The position numbers were made by a program, and so were the translations under genes. Below the pieces are notes generated by a model that had not been told where the DNA came from, searched no databases, and saw only the letters and a list, made by a program, of their open reading frames with translations. From positions 310,001 through 374,000 of the forward strand of contig NZ_CP058559.1 in NCBI RefSeq assembly GCF_014467015.1: a DNA stretch of 64,000 nt. The letters are read 5' to 3'. This DNA is from Alkalicella caledoniensis. Its GTDB lineage: Bacteria > Bacillota > Proteinivoracia > Proteinivoracales > Proteinivoracaceae. This document shows positions 17,658 through 27,428 of this stretch, one piece after another (the first letter of the stretch is position 1; each line of letters opens with the position of its first letter).

Positions 17658-18395
17658 TTAAACGCCTCCAAGCTCTCCGAGGATATACATTACTGTTGTT
17701 GTGGCTGCTATGCAAGCTGTTTCTGCCCTTAAAATTCTTTTACCTAATGTGATTGGATGCCCATTTTTTAAAAAATCTATCTCTTCTTTGTCTAACCCAC
17801 CTTCTGGACCGATAAATATGATTATTCTACCTTTAGTGTCTGCTAGGATGTCCCTTGGGATAGTTTTCGATGTTTCTTTTTCCCAAGGTATTAGAAGAGT
17901 GTCATTTTGTTCAATTTTTTGGGCAAATTCTTTTAGGGAGTTAAAAATATGTATCTTAGGTATTTTTAACCTACCACTTTGCTCAGTAGCTTCTTTGGCT
18001 ATCTTGAAGAATCTTTCTACTTTTTTATCATTTTTCTTTTCACTGACTATTTTAACTATGGATCTTTTTGTTATAACTGGCCACAGCTCAGTTACACCTA
18101 ACTCTGTGGCTTTTTGTATTACCCAATCCATTTTTTCACCTTTAAGGTATCCAAAGGCTAAGACCACTTGAGCTTTTGGCTCACTGGTATTTTGTAGCTG
18201 CTTTTCTACCCTTAATACCAGATCTTTTTTTGATTGTGAAGAAACCGAGGATATATATTCCTCGGTTTGGTTGAAAACAATGATTTGATCGTCTTCTTTT
18301 AACCTTAGTACCTTAGTTATATAGTGGTGTTCTTCCCCGGTAATAGTTAACTGGCATCCTAAGCTTAAATCTTGATCAACAGATAATCTAAACAT
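17658..18395 (-). CDS. rsmE: 16S rRNA (uracil1498-N3)-methyltransferase RsmE
   Basis: RsmE methylates U1498 of 16S rRNA using S-adenosylmethionine. It is a SPOUT-fold protein of 245 residues with an N-terminal PUA-like domain (EEHHYITKVLRLKEDDQI) and the knot motifs FIGPEGGLDKEEID and LGKRILRAETACIAA near the C-terminus. It is tightly placed between prmA (1-base gap) and mtaB. Confidence 0.95.
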   Translation of the reverse strand: MFRLSVDQDLSLGCQLTITGEEHHYITKVLRLKEDDQIIVFNQTEEYISSVSSQSKKDLVLRVEKQLQNTSEPKAQVVLAFGYLKGEKMDWVIQKATELGVTELWPVITKRSIVKIVSEKKNDKKVERFFKIAKEATEQSGRLKIPKIHIFNSLKEFAQKIEQNDTLLIPWEKETSKTIPRDILADTKGRIIIFIGPEGGLDKEEIDFLKNGHPITLGKRILRAETACIAATTTVMYILGELGGV

Positions 18396-18396
18396 G

Positions 18397-19326
18397 TTAT
18401 CCCATCCTTTGGGCTGTGATTGCTACCCATTCTCCGTCTATTTCTATATCTTTTATTGCATAGTTATAATTGTTTAGGCATTCTATAATATCCCTTTGCC
18501 TATGCAATATTATACCCGACAAAACAATAAATCCATTGTCTTTTAGCACTGAATGTGTTTGTGGTATCAGGTTTAGTATCACATCAGCAATGATATTGGC
18601 CACTAAAATATCACATTTTGGCAGGTCTTTTGACAGTAGATTGCCTTCTTTTATTTCCACTTTGTCTTGCACTTTGTTTAGTTCAACATTTTCCTTTGCA
18701 CATTTTACTGCTTGTGGGTCGATATCTAACCCTATAACCTGTGCTCCAAAAAGAGCAGCAGCAATGGAAAGAATTCCTGAACCACAGCCTACGTCTATAC
18801 ATTTATCCCCTTCATTAACCAAAGTACTTATTTTTTTCATACACAGGTTTGTGGTTGGGTGTGTTCCAGTACCAAAGGCCATGCCAGGATCTAGTTCAAT
18901 TACTTTTTCACTGGGTTTTGGGGTGTATTCTTCCCACCGAGGTTTTATTACAAGTTGAGGAGTGACATGGACTGTTTTGTAGTATTTTTTCCAATGATTT
19001 TCCCAGTCCTGTTCAGAAACTTGAGTGGTTGTAACACTGAACTCGTCAGATTCCTCTAAGGAAGCTACATAACTTCTGATGGCTGATAATGTATCTAGCA
19101 TTTGTAAATTTGTGGGCAAGTAGCATTTTAAAGTAACTCCTTGTGCTAATACATGTACCTCTTCACTGTAATAATCCCATACTTTACTTTCGATATATTT
19201 TTCTACAGTTTGTTGATCTTCTATAACTACTCCGCCTACACCCATTTCATGAATAAAGTTACATATCGCCTCTGAATATAGTGGTTCTGTGTTAATCTTT
19301 ACTTCTAACCAGTCCAAAACAGTCAC
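18397..19326 (-). CDS. prmA: Ribosomal protein L11 methyltransferase PrmA
   Basis: PrmA trimethylates lysines and the N-terminus of ribosomal protein uL11. The 309-residue protein has an N-terminal substrate-recognition domain and a C-terminal class I methyltransferase domain with GTGTHPTT, DVGCGSGILSIAA and the NPPY-like VANIIADV. It lies between dnaJ and rsmE, the classic position. Confidence 0.95.
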   Translation of the reverse strand: MTVLDWLEVKINTEPLYSEAICNFIHEMGVGGVVIEDQQTVEKYIESKVWDYYSEEVHVLAQGVTLKCYLPTNLQMLDTLSAIRSYVASLEESDEFSVTTTQVSEQDWENHWKKYYKTVHVTPQLVIKPRWEEYTPKPSEKVIELDPGMAFGTGTHPTTNLCMKKISTLVNEGDKCIDVGCGSGILSIAAALFGAQVIGLDIDPQAVKCAKENVELNKVQDKVEIKEGNLLSKDLPKCDILVANIIADVILNLIPQTHSVLKDNGFIVLSGIILHRQRDIIECLNNYNYAIKDIEIDGEWVAITAQRMG

Positions 19327-19350
19327 TCCTTTAATTTGCTTTGCTGGAGT

Positions 19351-20487
19351 TTAGGAATTTTTGTTTAAAGCATCCTTCACTCTATTGAATAATCCCTTTG
19401 GGGCACTTTCTACACTTTCTCCCCGAATCTCAGCCAGCTTTTTCAGCAATTCTTTTTCTTCTTCCCCTAGTGTCTTAGGAATCTCTACGTTAACTTTAAC
19501 GTGTTGATCCCCTCGTCCTACTCCACGCAAGTAAGGGATGCCTTTTCCACGTAGTTTAAACATGGTTCCGCTTTGGGTGCCAGCAGGAATTTTAAGTTTA
19601 GCTTTACCATCTAGTGTTGGTACTTCTATACTAACACCTAAGGCTGCTTGTACGTAGCTTATTTCCTCTTCGATAAGTATTTCGTTTCCGTGGCGGGTAA
19701 ATACCTCATGGGGCTGTACATTTATAAATACATATAAATCACCTGGTGGTCCACCTTTGTCTCCTGGCTCGCCTTCATTTTGAACCCTAAGCCTCGAGCC
19801 ATTGTCAATACCAGCTGGAACTTTAATGTTAATGGTCTTATTAACTTGTTTTTTTCCCCTGCCGTGACACACTGGGCATGGGTCCTTTATAATCGAACCT
19901 TCCCCATTACATTGGGTACAAGTTCTTGAATTTACGATTCTGCCAAAGGGCGTGTTTTGAGCATATTGAACCTGTCCAGCTCCTTTACAGGTTGGGCATG
20001 TTTTTACAGAACTTTGAGTTTTAGCCCCAGTTCCTTCACACTTTTTACATGTGCCCATTTTTTGTAAAGTCACTTCTTTTTCTACACCAAAGGCTGCTTC
20101 TTCAAAGCTAATTGAAATATCATAGCGCAGATCAGCTCCCCTTTGTGGGCCACGTCTAGCAGTTTGATTAAATCCTCCTCCAAAGAAGGATTCAAATATG
20201 TCTTCAAAACCTCCAAAACCTTGTCCACCGAATCCCTGACCTCCAAAGCCTCCCTGACCTTGGCTTGGATCTTGATGCCCAAATTGATCGTAGAATTGAC
20301 GTTTTTGAGAATCAGAAAGGGTCTCGTAAGCTTCCTTTGCCTCTTTAAACTTGGTCTCAGCTTCTTGGTCCCCTGGGTTAACATCAGGGTGGTATTTTCT
20401 AGCCATTGTTCTATATGCTTTTTTTATCTCATCTTGGCTGGAGTCTTTTTTGACACCTAGCACGTCGTAAAAATCTCTTTTGCTCAT
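19351..20487 (-). CDS. dnaJ: Molecular chaperone DnaJ
   Basis: DnaJ (Hsp40) stimulates the ATPase of DnaK and delivers substrates. The 378-residue protein has the J domain with HPD at 33-35, a Gly/Phe-rich linker (FGGQGFGGQGFGGF), four zinc-binding CxxCxGxG repeats (CKKCEGTG, CPTCKGAG, CTQCNGEG, CPVCHGRG) and the C-terminal substrate domains. It follows dnaK after about 140 bases with a terminator-like palindrome between them, which would lower its level relative to DnaK. Confidence 0.97.
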   Translation of the reverse strand: MSKRDFYDVLGVKKDSSQDEIKKAYRTMARKYHPDVNPGDQEAETKFKEAKEAYETLSDSQKRQFYDQFGHQDPSQGQGGFGGQGFGGQGFGGFEDIFESFFGGGFNQTARRGPQRGADLRYDISISFEEAAFGVEKEVTLQKMGTCKKCEGTGAKTQSSVKTCPTCKGAGQVQYAQNTPFGRIVNSRTCTQCNGEGSIIKDPCPVCHGRGKKQVNKTINIKVPAGIDNGSRLRVQNEGEPGDKGGPPGDLYVFINVQPHEVFTRHGNEILIEEEISYVQAALGVSIEVPTLDGKAKLKIPAGTQSGTMFKLRGKGIPYLRGVGRGDQHVKVNVEIPKTLGEEEKELLKKLAEIRGESVESAPKGLFNRVKDALNKNS

Positions 20488-20540
20488 AGCCTCTCACCTC
20501 TATATCCGTTTCAAAGAAAATTTATCATAGTTAGGACAAA

Positions 20541-20570
20541 AAGTCAAAGCACATATATGTGCTTTGACTT
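20541..20570 (-). terminator. Perfect 30-base palindrome between dnaK and dnaJ
   Basis: AAGTCAAAGCACATA faces TATGTGCTTTGACTT with no unpaired base between arms, followed by TTTTTG on the minus strand. It looks like a terminator or mRNA-end structure that separates dnaK from dnaJ-prmA-rsmE-mtaB, allowing partial read-through or a stable processed 3' end. Confidence 0.75.
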
Positions 20571-20627
20571 AGGTTGTAGACAAAGGTGGATCAAGTAGTT
20601 AATTACTTTGTCACAACTAAACTTGAA

Positions 20628-22454
20628 TTATTCTGATATGTCTTCGAAGTCAGCATCCACAACGTTGTCATCCCCAGAATTTCCTGGTTCCCCTTGTTGG
20701 TTATCACCGGCTTCTTGTTGTGTTTGTTGGTAAAGTAGAGATGATAGTTTATGAAGCTCTTCTGTTAAGCTTTCTGAAGCGGTTTTGATAGCTTCATAGT
20801 CTTCACCTTCAAGGGCAGTTTTTACTTCAGTAATTTTACCTTCAACTGTCTCTTTTTGAGCAGCATCTACTTTATCTCCAAGATCTTTCAGTGCTTTTTC
20901 TGTGCTGTAGATTAAATTATCAGCATTGTTTTTAATTTCTATTTGCTCTTTGCGCTTTTTATCTTCTTCGGCATGTTGTTCTGCTTCTTTTACCATGTTG
21001 TCGATTTCTTCGTCACTTAATCCACTGGAAGAAGTGATTGTGATTTTTTGTTCTTTTCCAGTACCTTTGTCTTTAGCAGAAACATTTACAATACCGTTAG
21101 CATCAATATCGAAAGTAACTTCAATTTGTGGTACTCCCCTTGGTGCTGGTGGGATACCATCTAGGTTGAATCTACCTAGGGTTTTGTTGTATTGTGCCAT
21201 TTCCCTCTCACCTTGAAGAACGTGGATATCTACACTTGTTTGACTATCGGCAGCTGTAGAGAAAATTTGGCTTTTAGATGTTGGAATAGTAGTGTTTCTT
21301 TCAATTAGCTTAGTGAATACTCCACCAAGGGTTTCGATACCTAGGGATAGTGGGGTCACGTCTAGTAGTAATACATCTTTAACCTCACCAGCCAGTACTC
21401 CCGCTTGAATAGCAGCACCTAGAGCTACTACTTCATCTGGGTTTACACCTTTACTTGGCTCTTTGCCTAGTTCCTTTTGAATGGCTTCTTGTACTGCAGG
21501 TATTCTTGTGGAACCACCTACTAATAGTACTTTGTGAATATCTTGTGCTGAAAGACCAGCATCTTTAAGGGCTCTACGAACAGGTGTCATGGTAGCTTCA
21601 ACTAAATCAGAAGTAATCTCGTTGAATTTAGCCCTAGAAAGGTTAATATCTAAGTGAGCAGGTCCTTCCGCTCCAGCAGAAATAAATGGCAGGTTAATGT
21701 TAGTTGTTGTAACACTGGAAAGCTCAACTTTTGCTTTTTCTGCAGCTTCTTTTAAGCGTTGAGTAGCCATTTTATCTTTGCTTAGATCTATACCACTTTC
21801 TTTTTTAAATTCAGAGACTAAGAAGTCCATTACTTTATCATCAAAGTCATCTCCACCTAAACGGTTGTTACCACTTGTTGAACGCACTTCAAATACACCG
21901 TCTCCTAGTTCAAGGATACTTACATCAAATGTACCGCCACCTAAGTCAAATACAAGAATTGTTTGGTTGTCATTACCTTTATCTAGACCGTAAGCTAGAG
22001 CTGCAGCTGTAGGCTCATTGATTATTCTAAGTACTTCAAGGCCTGCAATTTTTCCTGCATCTTTAGTTGCTTGTCTTTCACTGTCAGAGAAATAAGCTGG
22101 AACTGTGATTACTGCCTGTGTTACTTTTTCACCTAAGTAATTTTCAGCATCTGTTTTAAGTTTTTGTAGGATAAATGCAGATATCTCTTGTGGTGTATAG
22201 CTTTTGTCGTCGATATCTACTTTATGTGCTGTTCCCATATGCCTTTTGATGGAGCTTATAGTTTTATCAGGGTTTGTTATGGCTTGCCTTTTAGCTGTTT
22301 GGCCTACCAGTCTTTCACCTGTTTTAGAAAAACCAACTATTGAAGGTGTAGTTCTGTTACCTTCTGCGTTAGCTATAACGGTAGGTTCTCCACCTTCCAT
22401 AACTGCAACCACTGAGTTTGTTGTACCTAAATCAATACCAATAACTTTACTCAT
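20628..22454 (-). CDS. dnaK: Molecular chaperone DnaK (Hsp70)
   Basis: The ATP-driven Hsp70 chaperone. The 608-residue protein shows phosphate loops [10 protein letters not shown] and [12 protein letters not shown], the adenosine motif [11 protein letters not shown], the linker [15 protein letters not shown], the substrate-binding domain and a C-terminal lid ending with DADFEDISE. It lacks the extra segment in the nucleotide domain found in Gram-negative DnaK, as expected for Firmicutes. It is the third gene of the CIRCE-controlled hrcA-grpE-dnaK unit. Confidence 0.98.
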   Translation of the reverse strand: MSKVIGIDLGTTNSVVAVMEGGEPTVIANAEGNRTTPSIVGFSKTGERLVGQTAKRQAITNPDKTISSIKRHMGTAHKVDIDDKSYTPQEISAFILQKLKTDAENYLGEKVTQAVITVPAYFSDSERQATKDAGKIAGLEVLRIINEPTAAALAYGLDKGNDNQTILVFDLGGGTFDVSILELGDGVFEVRSTSGNNRLGGDDFDDKVMDFLVSEFKKESGIDLSKDKMATQRLKEAAEKAKVELSSVTTTNINLPFISAGAEGPAHLDINLSRAKFNEITSDLVEATMTPVRRALKDAGLSAQDIHKVLLVGGSTRIPAVQEAIQKELGKEPSKGVNPDEVVALGAAIQAGVLAGEVKDVLLLDVTPLSLGIETLGGVFTKLIERNTTIPTSKSQIFSTAADSQTSVDIHVLQGEREMAQYNKTLGRFNLDGIPPAPRGVPQIEVTFDIDANGIVNVSAKDKGTGKEQKITITSSSGLSDEEIDNMVKEAEQHAEEDKKRKEQIEIKNNADNLIYSTEKALKDLGDKVDAAQKETVEGKITEVKTALEGEDYEAIKTASESLTEELHKLSSLLYQQTQQEAGDNQQGEPGNSGDDNVVDADFEDISE

Positions 22455-22498
22455 AAATATATACCTCCTAATTAACTTTGTTTTTATGTGAGTATATT

Positions 22499-23059
22499 TT
22501 AAGAATTAACCTTAACCATTGCAGGTCTTATGACTTTATCCTTAAATGTAAAACCCTTTTGTAGTACTTCCACTATTGTGTTTTCTGGAAGGTCTGGGTC
22601 TTGCATATTCATAACCGCATCATGGTAGTTTGGGTCAAATTCTTTATTAACACTTTCAATTTCTTTGAGTCCTTCTTTTTCAAGGATATCCATAAATTGT
22701 TTAAGGATCAGTTCTATGCCTTCCTTAAATTTGGTGTTTTCTTTTTCACTGTCTAGTGCTCTTTGGAAGTTGTCTATGACAGGGAGTAGTGTTTTTACTA
22801 AATCAGCATTTGCTGAGGTTAGAAGGTCTACCCTTTCCTTTACACCCCGCTTTTTAAGGTTTTCATAGTCTGCTTGCAATCTTTGCATTCTGTTGAAAAC
22901 CTCTTGTTTTTCCAGCTCTAGCTTTTCAAGTTGATCATTTGTTTCATTTGCCTTTGGAGTCTCCTGATTTTCTTCGGATTCTCCTTGGCTGTTGCTTTTT
23001 GGCTCTAATTCTTCTTGTTCTGCTTTTTGTTCTTTTTGTGTTTCCTCCAAAGCTTTCAC
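22499..23059 (-). CDS. grpE: Nucleotide exchange factor GrpE
   Basis: GrpE releases ADP from DnaK. The 186 residues comprise an acidic, Gln/Glu-rich disordered N-terminus (about 45 residues), a long coiled coil ([20 protein letters not shown]) and the beta domain with [11 protein letters not shown] and VIRPAMVKV. It lies between hrcA and dnaK with a 6-base gap to hrcA. Confidence 0.96.
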   Translation of the reverse strand: MKALEETQKEQKAEQEELEPKSNSQGESEENQETPKANETNDQLEKLELEKQEVFNRMQRLQADYENLKKRGVKERVDLLTSANADLVKTLLPVIDNFQRALDSEKENTKFKEGIELILKQFMDILEKEGLKEIESVNKEFDPNYHDAVMNMQDPDLPENTIVEVLQKGFTFKDKVIRPAMVKVNS

Positions 23060-23065
23060 TCCCTT

Positions 23066-24097
23066 TTAATCTGTTAGCATATCAAAATTCTTAGAAAAAA
23101 AGTCTAGAATTCTTATTACTTTACCATAATCCATCCTTTGAGGACCTATTATCCCAATCTTTCCTGCAAGTTGCCCATGAAAGTTGAAACTTGCAGTTAT
23201 GAGACTACATTGTCTAACTTCACTTATTACTAGTTCATCCCCTATCTTTACGGAGATATCTTGTACTGAGTCATGGGGATCTAGCAAAGATAATAATAGA
23301 TTTTCTTGTTCAAAAACTGATAACAATTCTTTAATCATACTTAGATCATTAAATTCTGGTTGTGTTAGGAAGTTTGATGTACCTCCAGTGACCAGCTTAG
23401 ACTTAGTGTTTTCATCTCTTAAGAGGGAGTTTAAAACTGTGCTAACAAATTCTGAAAGTATTGGCGACAGATTAAAACCCTTCGTAATTTCCTCTAATAG
23501 TTGATGATGATTTTTATTGAGTTTCTTACCTAATAGTTCTGACCTCAAAACATTTAAAATAATTTCAATTTCCTCTTGTTTGAATGAATAGTTGAAATTT
23601 ATTTTTTTGTGTTGCACTACACCAGAATCGGTGACAAAAAGTATAAGACCTTCTTTTTCGTTTAATTGAACAAAATCAAGGTGTTTTAACACCATGGAAG
23701 GAGAAGGTGTACTCATGATTACTGATGTATAATTGGTTAGGGTAGATAGTATTGAGGCTGTTTCTTGGATTATCTGGTTAAGGTCGTCTAACTTATCAGT
23801 GTAGAATTTCTTTATTTGTCTAATTTCCTTTTCCGCTATAGCCTCTTTATCCAATAAACCATCCACAAAAAACCTATAGCCCATTTGACTTGGGATTCTA
23901 CCAGCTGAAGCGTGGGGTTGCAGTAAAAATCCAAGTTCTTCTAAGTCTGCCATTTCATTTCTAATGGTGGCCGGACTTAAGGAGATGTTATGTCTTTTTA
24001 CCAAGGTCCTAGAACCTATAGGTTCTGCTGTGTTGATATAATCCAAAATTATGGCTTTGAGTATACTCTGTTTTCTGCTATTTAGATTACCTCTCAC
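23066..24097 (-). CDS. hrcA: Heat-inducible transcription repressor HrcA
   Basis: HrcA represses the heat-shock operon by binding CIRCE. The N-terminal winged helix has EPIGSRTLVKR and SPATIRNEMADLEELGFL, followed by the HrcA-specific dimerisation and inserted domains, 343 residues in all. The GTG at 24095-24097 is preferred, as GGGGGTG lies about 8 bases before it; a TTG two codons earlier is possible. It is the first gene after the CIRCE element at 24122-24148. Confidence 0.95.
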   Translation of the reverse strand: MRGNLNSRKQSILKAIILDYINTAEPIGSRTLVKRHNISLSPATIRNEMADLEELGFLLQPHASAGRIPSQMGYRFFVDGLLDKEAIAEKEIRQIKKFYTDKLDDLNQIIQETASILSTLTNYTSVIMSTPSPSMVLKHLDFVQLNEKEGLILFVTDSGVVQHKKINFNYSFKQEEIEIILNVLRSELLGKKLNKNHHQLLEEITKGFNLSPILSEFVSTVLNSLLRDENTKSKLVTGGTSNFLTQPEFNDLSMIKELLSVFEQENLLLSLLDPHDSVQDISVKIGDELVISEVRQCSLITASFNFHGQLAGKIGIIGPQRMDYGKVIRILDFFSKNFDMLTD

Positions 24098-24121
24098 CTG
24101 CAACGCACCCCCTTGGTATTG

Positions 24122-24148
24122 TTAGCACTCTAAGTCAATGAGTGCTAA
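24122..24148. promoter_or_regulatory. CIRCE operator
   Basis: A perfect copy of the consensus: TTAGCACTC, nine bases, GAGTGCTAA. It lies between the hrcA promoter and its start codon, so HrcA controls its own operon (hrcA-grpE-dnaK, and probably dnaJ-prmA-rsmE-mtaB by read-through). Confidence 0.98.
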
Positions 24149-24159
24149 TCCTAATAAAA

Positions 24160-24187
24160 AAATATCATTTTTTATGGTAAAAGTCAA
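24160..24187 (-). promoter_or_regulatory. Sigma-A promoter of the hrcA operon
   Basis: TTGACT at 24182-24187, 16-base spacer, TATTTT at 24160-24165. It lies immediately upstream of the CIRCE palindrome. Confidence 0.7.
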
Positions 24188-24204
24188 TATTTGCTAGTGA
24201 TTTT

Positions 24205-25296
24205 TTACAGAATTTCACTAATTATTTCGTTGGATATGACAAGTCCTTTTTCTGTTAGTACTAATTTTTCACCTTTGATCTTAGCTAAGTTATTTTGCAA
24301 TAATACTTGTAAGTATTCATCTTTAACATCTTTTAAGGGTATACCTTCTTCTGTTCTTAGGAGTAGCATCTTATGTTCGTATCTCATTTCCTCAGGTGTC
24401 AGAATTTCTTTAAGTTCAACTGGAATTTTACCTTCTTTTATTTTATCCATATAAATTTTAATATCATGGGTATTTGAGTATCTTGTGCCTTCAATCTTTG
24501 AATGACTACTAACACCAAGTCCAATATAATCTTTATATAGCCAATAATTAAAGTTATGTTCTGATTTTAATTTATCTTTAGCAAAATTTGATATTTCATA
24601 CTGATGGTATCCATTTTGAACAAGATATTTTACACCTTCAAGATACATTGTACTTTCTATGTCTTCATTGGGTAATTCAGTAAGGTTTTCTTCTACCATA
24701 TTACTAAGGACTGTGCCTTCTTCAATTTGAAGTCCGTAAAATGATATGTGTTTTACTCCTATATCCGTAGCAATTTTTAATGTTTGCATTAAAGAATCAA
24801 GGGTTTGATATGGTAGACCAAAGATTAAGTCTAGGGAAATGTTTGAAAAGCCTGTGGCAAGTGCAAGATTTATAGTGTTTATTGCATCTTCTTTGCTGTG
24901 AATCCTGCCTATATTTCTAAGTTCTTCATCATTGAAGCTTTGAACACCAACGCTTAGTCTGTTTATACCTAAGTTTAGATAACTTTCAAGTTTGGCTTGA
25001 TCAACTGTCTTAGGGTTAACTTCTATGGTAAACTCACTAATGTTTACTGGGTCAATATATTTGAATAGGCTCTTTGTGATTGAACTTAGATTGTCTATAG
25101 ATAACAAACTAGGAGTACCTCCACCAATGAAAATGGTGGACCACTCCTTTTGTTTGAGGACTTCTTTCTTTAATTCTATTTCTTGCAATAGGCTTTTTAC
25201 ATACTCATCCTGACTGTCTAAGCATGTGTAGGATGTGAAGTCACAATAATGACACTTCTTTACACAAAAGGGTATATGAATGTAGATACCTGCCAT
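24205..25296 (-). CDS. hemW: Radical-SAM heme chaperone HemW
   Basis: HemW binds heme and a 4Fe-4S cluster and inserts heme into target proteins; it was formerly called oxygen-independent coproporphyrinogen oxidase-like. The cluster motif is C11-x3-C15-x2-C18 (FCVKKCHYC), followed by GGGTPS and the HemN C-terminal domain. It has 363 residues, so it is HemW-sized rather than HemN (about 450). Its ATG shares a base with the lepA stop codon, the usual lepA-hemW pair. Confidence 0.92.
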   Translation of the reverse strand: MAGIYIHIPFCVKKCHYCDFTSYTCLDSQDEYVKSLLQEIELKKEVLKQKEWSTIFIGGGTPSLLSIDNLSSITKSLFKYIDPVNISEFTIEVNPKTVDQAKLESYLNLGINRLSVGVQSFNDEELRNIGRIHSKEDAINTINLALATGFSNISLDLIFGLPYQTLDSLMQTLKIATDIGVKHISFYGLQIEEGTVLSNMVEENLTELPNEDIESTMYLEGVKYLVQNGYHQYEISNFAKDKLKSEHNFNYWLYKDYIGLGVSSHSKIEGTRYSNTHDIKIYMDKIKEGKIPVELKEILTPEEMRYEHKMLLLRTEEGIPLKDVKDEYLQVLLQNNLAKIKGEKLVLTEKGLVISNEIISEIL

Positions 25297-27092
25297 TATT
25301 CTAAGCTCAGTACAGCCATGAAGGCTTCTTGGGGTATTTCCACACGTCCTACCTGTTTCATACGCTTTTTACCTTCTTTTTGCTTATCAAGAAGTTTACG
25401 CTTTCTTGAGATATCTCCACCGTAACATTTTGCAAGTACGTTCTTTCTCATTGCTTTTACGGTTTCCCTAGCTATAACCTTTTGTCCCACTGCAGCTTGT
25501 ATTGGAACTTCAAACATTTGTCTAGGTATTATCTCCCTAAGTTTGCTTGCTAGGGCCTTACCTCGGGCGTATGCTCTATCTTTGTGAACAATCACTGAAA
25601 GGGCATCCACTAGTTCAGCGTTTAGTAGTATGTCTAGTTTGACTAGGGTACCTGGTTTGTAGCCTAAGAATTCGTAATCTAAGGAAGCATAACCACGGGT
25701 CTTAGATTTTAGATTGTCAAAGAAGTCATAGATTATCTCACTTAGTGGCATCTCATAAAGGACCATGGCTCTTTTTTCGTCTAAATAGTCCATGGTTTTA
25801 AAAATACCGCGTTTTTCTTGACATATTTCCATAACTGCACCGATGTAGTCACTGGGTACTATTATATTTGCCTTAACATAAGGCTCTTCTATACGGTTGA
25901 TCTCTCCTGACGGCGGGAGATCTGCTGGGTTGTCCACCCTTAGCATTGTGCCATCTTCTTTATATACATGGTAGATAACACTAGGTGCCGTTGTAATGAG
26001 ATCTAAACTGTATTCTCTCTCAAGTCTTTCTTGGATTATTTCCATGTGTAAAAGACCAAGGAAACCGCATCTGTATCCAAATCCTAAAGCGATGGATGTC
26101 TCGGGCTCATAAACCAGTGCAGCATCGTTAAGGCTTAGCTTATCTAATGCATCCCGTAGTTCTTCATATTCACTGGAATCAACAGGGTACAAACCACAGT
26201 AGACCATAGGGTTTGCTTTTTTGTAGCCTGGTAGAGGTTCTTTTGCGGGTTTAGATACTTTGGTAATTGTATCACCTACTCGGGTGTCCTTTACGTTTTT
26301 GATACTGGCTACTATAAATCCAACATCCCCAGCAGCAAGCTTATCAACTGCTACAGGAGCTGGTCTAAATACACCTGTCTCTGTGACTTCGAATTCTTTA
26401 CCTGTATACATCATTTTTATTTTGTCGCCTTTTTTTACAGTCCCCTCAACTATACGAGTATAAACAATAACCCCTTTGTAGTTGTCAAAATGGGAATCAA
26501 ATATCAATGCCCTAAGGGGCAATTCGTCATCAGCATCTGGTGCAGGAACATTTGCCACTATAGCTTCTAGTATATCCTTGATACCAATTCCTTCTTTAGC
26601 AGATGCTAGCACTGCTGTTTCGCTATCTAGGCCTATTACATCTTCTATTTCTCTTTTTACTTTGTCTATATCTGCATTAGGTAAGTCAATTTTGTTGATT
26701 ACTGGAATAATTTCTAAGTCGTGTTCTAAGGCTAGATAGACGTTTGCTAAGGTTTGAGCTTCAATACCTTGTGCAGCATCTACAACTAGTATTGCACCTT
26801 CACAAGCTGCTAAACTCCTTGACACTTCATAAGTAAAATCTACATGTCCTGGAGTATCAATTAAGTTGAGTTTATATATTTCACCGTCGTCGGCTTTGTA
26901 GTCTAATGCTACTGCCTGAAGTTTTATGGTAATTCCTCTTTCTCGTTCAAGATCCATCTGATCTAACACTTGCTCTGACATTTCCCGTTTAGATAGTGTG
27001 CCTGTGTACTCTAATAAACGGTCAGCAAGTGTTGATTTTCCATGGTCGATATGTGCGATTATGGAAAAATTACGGATTTTACTTTGATTCAT
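25296..27092 (-). CDS. lepA: Elongation factor 4 (LepA)
   Basis: LepA is a ribosome-bound GTPase related to EF-G that affects initiation and back-translocation. G1 AHIDHGKST is at residues 13-21, G3 DTPGH and G4 NKIDLPNAD follow, and the C-terminal LepA-specific domain ends with [26 protein letters not shown]. The ATG at 27090-27092 (MNQSKIRNF) is chosen because GGAGG is 6 bases upstream; another ATG two codons earlier directly abuts the ribosome site. It is in the spoIIP-yqxA-lepA-hemW order. Confidence 0.96.
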   Translation of the reverse strand: MNQSKIRNFSIIAHIDHGKSTLADRLLEYTGTLSKREMSEQVLDQMDLERERGITIKLQAVALDYKADDGEIYKLNLIDTPGHVDFTYEVSRSLAACEGAILVVDAAQGIEAQTLANVYLALEHDLEIIPVINKIDLPNADIDKVKREIEDVIGLDSETAVLASAKEGIGIKDILEAIVANVPAPDADDELPLRALIFDSHFDNYKGVIVYTRIVEGTVKKGDKIKMMYTGKEFEVTETGVFRPAPVAVDKLAAGDVGFIVASIKNVKDTRVGDTITKVSKPAKEPLPGYKKANPMVYCGLYPVDSSEYEELRDALDKLSLNDAALVYEPETSIALGFGYRCGFLGLLHMEIIQERLEREYSLDLITTAPSVIYHVYKEDGTMLRVDNPADLPPSGEINRIEEPYVKANIIVPSDYIGAVMEICQEKRGIFKTMDYLDEKRAMVLYEMPLSEIIYDFFDNLKSKTRGYASLDYEFLGYKPGTLVKLDILLNAELVDALSVIVHKDRAYARGKALASKLREIIPRQMFEVPIQAAVGQKVIARETVKAMRKNVLAKCYGGDISRKRKLLDKQKEGKKRMKQVGRVEIPQEAFMAVLSLE

Positions 27093-27122
27093 GGTCATCC
27101 TCCCCGTATTTGCGTATACTTA

Positions 27123-27428
27123 CTAAATTATAGCATAAATTTTTTCCTTAACAAGGGGGTAATTGATATCTATTATTACTGGTATTTTAATATTTCTATC
27201 CAAGAAGGAAATTTTTATGTGCTTTTTGGTTCTTTCTATGTGAATTTTTGTTTTTATTTGTAATCGGGGTACGAAGTATTGTCCAAAGTTTATGGTGTTA
27301 TTTTGTGAATCAATCCACATAAACTTTTCCATTTCTCCGTACTTGGCTTCTAAGGCCGTATTCACTAACGAAAAGCATACAAATAAAATAAGAAGACCCA
27401 GTGTTAACATATTTATCTTTTTGCCCAT
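27123..27428 (-). CDS. Small membrane-anchored protein in the YqxA position
   Basis: This 101-residue protein has an N-terminal hydrophobic helix (INMLTLGLLILFVCFSLVNTAL) and a short outside part rich in Ile and Lys. In Bacillus the same place between spoIIP and lepA is held by yqxA, a small membrane protein of unknown function. I see no convincing sequence match to YqxA, so the equivalence is positional only. The start codon overlaps the spoIIP stop by one base, indicating co-translation. Confidence 0.7.
   Translation of the reverse strand: MGKKINMLTLGLLILFVCFSLVNTALEAKYGEMEKFMWIDSQNNTINFGQYFVPRLQIKTKIHIERTKKHIKISFLDRNIKIPVIIDINYPLVKEKIYAII

Noticed and set aside
20082-20384. A 100-codon frame inside dnaJ in another frame
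   Set aside because: It is a by-product of the Gly/Phe-rich and J-domain codons; dnaJ itself is complete.
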